Positions 61,335 to 64,000 of a DNA stretch of 64,000 bases are shown piece by piece. Under the pieces are notes generated by a model. That model ran no database searches and was not told the DNA's origin. It saw only the letters and a list, made by a program, of their open reading frames with translations. A program made the translations under genes and the position numbers. Numbering within the stretch: position 1 is the first letter of the stretch; each line of letters starts with the position of its first letter. The DNA is from Marinobacter sp. EhC06 (GTDB lineage Bacteria; Pseudomonadota; Gammaproteobacteria; Pseudomonadales; Oleiphilaceae): the NCBI RefSeq assembly GCF_001650915.1, contig NZ_LXYO01000001.1, positions 124,001 through 188,000 on the forward strand, read 5' to 3'.

Positions 61335-61363
61335 ATGACAGTGTCAACCGCGAGCGTTAGAAT
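61335..61363 (+). promoter_or_regulatory. Probable promoter of mfd
   Basis: ATGACA (61335-61340), 17 bases, TAGAAT (61358-61363), both 5/6. Start near 61370, leader about 44 bases, divergent from the gap promoter within a 221-base spacer. Confidence 0.65.
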
Positions 61364-61413
61364 ACGCGCCACACCGCCGCCCGGACATACATATCAGGAG
61401 AACCAGATCGCCC

Positions 61414-64000
61414 ATGAGCCAAGGTGCCAGCACACGCCCGTCGCCCCCATCCATGATTGCCCCGGAATTCCCGACCCGGCCGGCCGACCACAGGACATGG
61501 GGCCAATTGCACGGCAGCACTGACGCGCTGGCCATCTGTGAGAGTGCGCGCGCCCACAAGGGCCTCACTCTGGTGATCACCCGCAGCACCGCCGATGCCA
61601 TCCGCCTTGAACAGGCCATGCGCTTCTTCCTCGGGCTGCCCCCGGAAGAGGATGGCCCGGCCGTCAGCGATGACGGCCTGGAACTGCTCTCACTGCCAGA
61701 CTGGGAAACCCTGCCCTACGATCTGTTTTCGCCCCACCAGGACATTATTTCCCGGCGAATCCGGACACTCCACCGCTTGCCGTCAACCAGCCATGGCGTA
61801 TTGGTGGTTCCGGCAAGAACGCTTATGCACAGGCTTCCACCGGTTAACTACCTGCAGGGCAACACTCTGCTACTGGAAGTGGGGCAGTCCCTGGATATCG
61901 AGAACTGGCGAATGCAGCTGGAGGCCGCAGGTTACCGGCATGCCGAGAACGTTTACGAACACGGCGAATACGCGGTCCGCGGCGCCATACTCGACATCTT
62001 CCCCATGGGGGCCAGCCAGCCCTACCGGATTGACCTGTTCGATGATGAGATCGAAACGCTCCGGACCTTTGATCCCGAAACCCAACGTTCGATCGACCGC
62101 ATTGACCGTATCGAGTTGCTACCTGCTTTCGAATTCCCCTGGCATAAAGAGGCGCGTTCCGGCTTCCGCAGCCGCTGGTTCGAACAGTTCCCGGATGCCG
62201 ACAAGGACACGCCCATATACCAGGACGTAACACACGGCATCACTCCGCCGGGGATCGAGTACTACCTGCCCCTGTTCTTCGACGAGACGGCAACCCTGTT
62301 TGACTACCTGCCGGGGGCGACCCATGTTTTTACTGCCGACGGACTGAACGATGCGGTCAGCCATTTTGACAGCGAAACCCGCAACCGGTACGAGGACCGG
62401 CGCCACGATCGCCTGCGGCCGATTCTGCCGCCGACCCGTCTGTTTCTGCAGCAGGAAGAGCTGTTCGGACACCTGAAAGCATTCCCCAGGGTGACAGTCT
62501 CCTCAGAAATCCACGAATCCGCCGGATCGGTGAATTGCCCCACAAGAACCCTGCCGGATATCGCAATGGATGGTCGGGCTGCAGATCCTGCCGGTCGTCT
62601 CAAGCGTTTTCTAGGCGAGTTCGACGGCCACGTATTGATCTGCGCCGAATCTTCCGGCCGGCGCGAAGCCCTGATGGAGAACCTTGGCGAACAAGGCCTT
62701 GAGCTGAAAACCCTCTCTGGTTGGCAGGCCTTCCTCGAAAATAAAGAGAGCCCGCTGGCCATCACCATCGCTCCGATGGAGCAAGGCCTCGTGCTACCCG
62801 AGCATTCCGTTGCCCTGATTACCGAAACGGCCCTGTTCGGAGAGCGGGTTCTGCAGCGCCGTCGCCGTGAAAAACCCACCGAAACCGACGACGCCGGTTT
62901 CCGGGACCTGTCGGAATTGAGGATCGGCGCGCCCGTGGTCCACATTGACCACGGCGTGGGCCGCTACCGTGGCCTGGAAACCATTACCGTTGAAGGCGAA
63001 GCCAGCGAATTTCTGATGCTTGAGTACGCCGGCGGCTCCAAGCTCTACGTGCCAGTGTCCAGCCTGCATTTGATTTCCCGCTATGCCGGCAATGACACCG
63101 AGCATGCACCGCTGCATAAACTCGGCACGGATCGCTGGAGCACCGCCAAACAGAAAGCCCTCGAGAAAATCCGCGATACCGCCGCCGAGCTACTGGACGT
63201 GTACGCCCGCCGGGAGGCACGCAAAGGCTTCAGCTTCGAGGATCCGAAGGAGGCCTACCGCGCCTTTGCCGCCGGCTTCCCGTTCGAGGAAACGCCGGAC
63301 CAGCAGGTCGCCATTCAGTCCGTGTTCGAGGACATGACCAGTGAGCGACCGATGGACCGCCTGGTATGCGGCGATGTGGGTTTCGGCAAGACCGAGGTCG
63401 CCATGCGCGCGGCGTTCATGGCGACCTGGTCCGGCAAACAGGTGGCTGTACTAGTCCCCACTACCCTGCTGGCCCAACAGCACTACGAATCGTTCCGGGA
63501 TCGCTTCTCCGATACCCCGGTACAGGTCGAGCTGCTGAGTCGGTTCCGCACCGCCGGCCAGACCAGCAAAGCTCTGGAGGCTGTTGAGAATGGCAAGGCA
63601 GACATCGTCATCGGCACACACAAACTGCTTCAGGGCGACATCAAGTTCAAGAATCTGGGCCTGGTCATCATCGATGAAGAGCACCGTTTTGGCGTACAGC
63701 AGAAGGAAAGGCTGAAGGCGCTGCGGGCAGAAGTGGACATGCTCAACCTGACCGCAACTCCGATTCCGCGGACCCTGAACATGGCCATGGGGCACCTGAG
63801 AGATCTTTCTATTATTGCAACACCACCGGCACGGCGACTCTCGGTGAAGACTTTCGTTCGCCAGAAAGACAACGCCATGGTCAAGGAAGCCATTTTGCGG
63901 GAAATCCTCCGTGGCGGTCAGGTCTATTTCCTCCATAACGATGTGGCAACTATCGAGAAAACGGCCGAGGATCTCCGATCACTGATTCCCGAAGCCCGGG
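61414..64000 (+). CDS. mfd: Transcription-repair coupling factor, N-terminal part (cut by window end)
   Basis: Open from ATG 61414 to the window edge, 862 codons of a protein normally near 1150-1170 aa. The UvrB-homology domain (LPDWETLPYDLFSPHQDIIS, YAVRGAILDIFPMG) is followed by the RNA polymerase-interacting domain (~480-550, VVHIDHGVGRYRGLE at its start) and the first helicase motor: Walker A GDVGFGKTEVAMRA, DEEH in VIIDEEHRFGVQQK and TATPIPRTLNMAM. Mfd removes stalled polymerase and recruits UvrA. AGGAG lies 13 bases before the ATG, a little far. Motor domain 2 and the C-terminal UvrA-blocking domain lie outside. Confidence 0.96.
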   Translation, partial: MSQGASTRPSPPSMIAPEFPTRPADHRTWGQLHGSTDALAICESARAHKGLTLVITRSTADAIRLEQAMRFFLGLPPEEDGPAVSDDGLELLSLPDWETLPYDLFSPHQDIISRRIRTLHRLPSTSHGVLVVPARTLMHRLPPVNYLQGNTLLLEVGQSLDIENWRMQLEAAGYRHAENVYEHGEYAVRGAILDIFPMGASQPYRIDLFDDEIETLRTFDPETQRSIDRIDRIELLPAFEFPWHKEARSGFRSRWFEQFPDADKDTPIYQDVTHGITPPGIEYYLPLFFDETATLFDYLPGATHVFTADGLNDAVSHFDSETRNRYEDRRHDRLRPILPPTRLFLQQEELFGHLKAFPRVTVSSEIHESAGSVNCPTRTLPDIAMDGRAADPAGRLKRFLGEFDGHVLICAESSGRREALMENLGEQGLELKTLSGWQAFLENKESPLAITIAPMEQGLVLPEHSVALITETALFGERVLQRRRREKPTETDDAGFRDLSELRIGAPVVHIDHGVGRYRGLETITVEGEASEFLMLEYAGGSKLYVPVSSLHLISRYAGNDTEHAPLHKLGTDRWSTAKQKALEKIRDTAAELLDVYARREARKGFSFEDPKEAYRAFAAGFPFEETPDQQVAIQSVFEDMTSERPMDRLVCGDVGFGKTEVAMRAAFMATWSGKQVAVLVPTTLLAQQHYESFRDRFSDTPVQVELLSRFRTAGQTSKALEAVENGKADIVIGTHKLLQGDIKFKNLGLVIIDEEHRFGVQQKERLKALRAEVDMLNLTATPIPRTLNMAMGHLRDLSIIATPPARRLSVKTFVRQKDNAMVKEAILREILRGGQVYFLHNDVATIEKTAEDLRSLIPEAR

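Overview
The window looks like a chromosomal housekeeping segment of a marine gammaproteobacterium close to Marinobacter. The base composition is GC-rich. The gene content and order resemble those of pseudomonads: yceD-rpmF-plsX-fabD-fabG-acpP-fabF-pabC-mltG-tmk, sppA/HAD/rluC/rne, ppsA next to ppsR, and nqr next to a long gap gene and mfd. The complete Na+-pumping NADH:quinone reductase operon points to a marine lifestyle. The genus assignment is inference from gene families and synteny, not from a search. I saw no prophage, CRISPR array, transposase, toxin-antitoxin pair or defence island.

Layout. Positions 1-10628: the first codons of a thioesterase, a membrane-anchored PQQ-type sugar dehydrogenase, fpr with its divergent LysR regulator, miaE, aconitase B behind a hairpin-bearing leader, a TSUP exporter, the Na+/proline symporter putP with a probable AraC-type operator upstream, and an AraC regulator. 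Positions 10728-18700 (minus strand): the cell-envelope cluster from yceD to tmk, covering ribosomal protein L32, phospholipid and fatty-acid synthesis, folate (pabC), peptidoglycan processing (mltG) and dTMP kinase. Positions 18839-29562: maf, sppA, a HAD phosphatase, rluC, RNase E with a long structured leader, several small proteins (UPF0149, RNase AM-like PHP, YciI, SH3, PilZ) and rraA, which encodes an RNase E inhibitor. Positions 29593-35982: PEP synthase, its regulator PpsR, and a large M16C peptidase.

Positions 36044-39126 hold the least familiar block: a two-TM protein, a signal-anchored PEGA/MORN-repeat protein, and a response regulator that ends in a C-terminal membrane helix. Positions 39086-43793: a MobA-like nucleotidyltransferase, a two-domain PTPS/QueD-like protein, tRNA-Glu and tRNA-Ala downstream of gltX, and a Zur-box-controlled znuA. 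Positions 43770-50719: an AEC transporter, an SDR, an orphan secreted protein, dusA, talB, a TerB-like protein, a DAHP synthase and a glycerophosphodiesterase. Positions 50789-64000: sthA, then nqrM, apbE and nqrF-A (Na+-NQR plus its two maturation factors), a 489-residue GAPDH, and the 5' part of mfd running off the window.

How the parts fit. Redox and sodium bioenergetics (Na+-NQR, ApbE, NqrM, SthA, Fpr, PutP) dominate one theme. Central carbon metabolism (AcnB, PpsA/PpsR, GAPDH, TalB, DAHP synthase) is another, and RNA metabolism (RNase E, RraA, RluC, MiaE, DusA, GltX, tRNAs, RNase AM-like) a third. Structure beyond the genes includes three copies of a related intergenic palindrome, all at tail-to-tail gene junctions; a 9-bp direct repeat with 21-bp period before putP; a 15-bp inverted repeat in the acnB leader; a consensus promoter almost touching the yceD start codon; and five convergent gene pairs whose ends overlap. 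I see no clear new defence or mobile system. The best candidate for something undescribed is the 36-39 kb membrane/receiver block.
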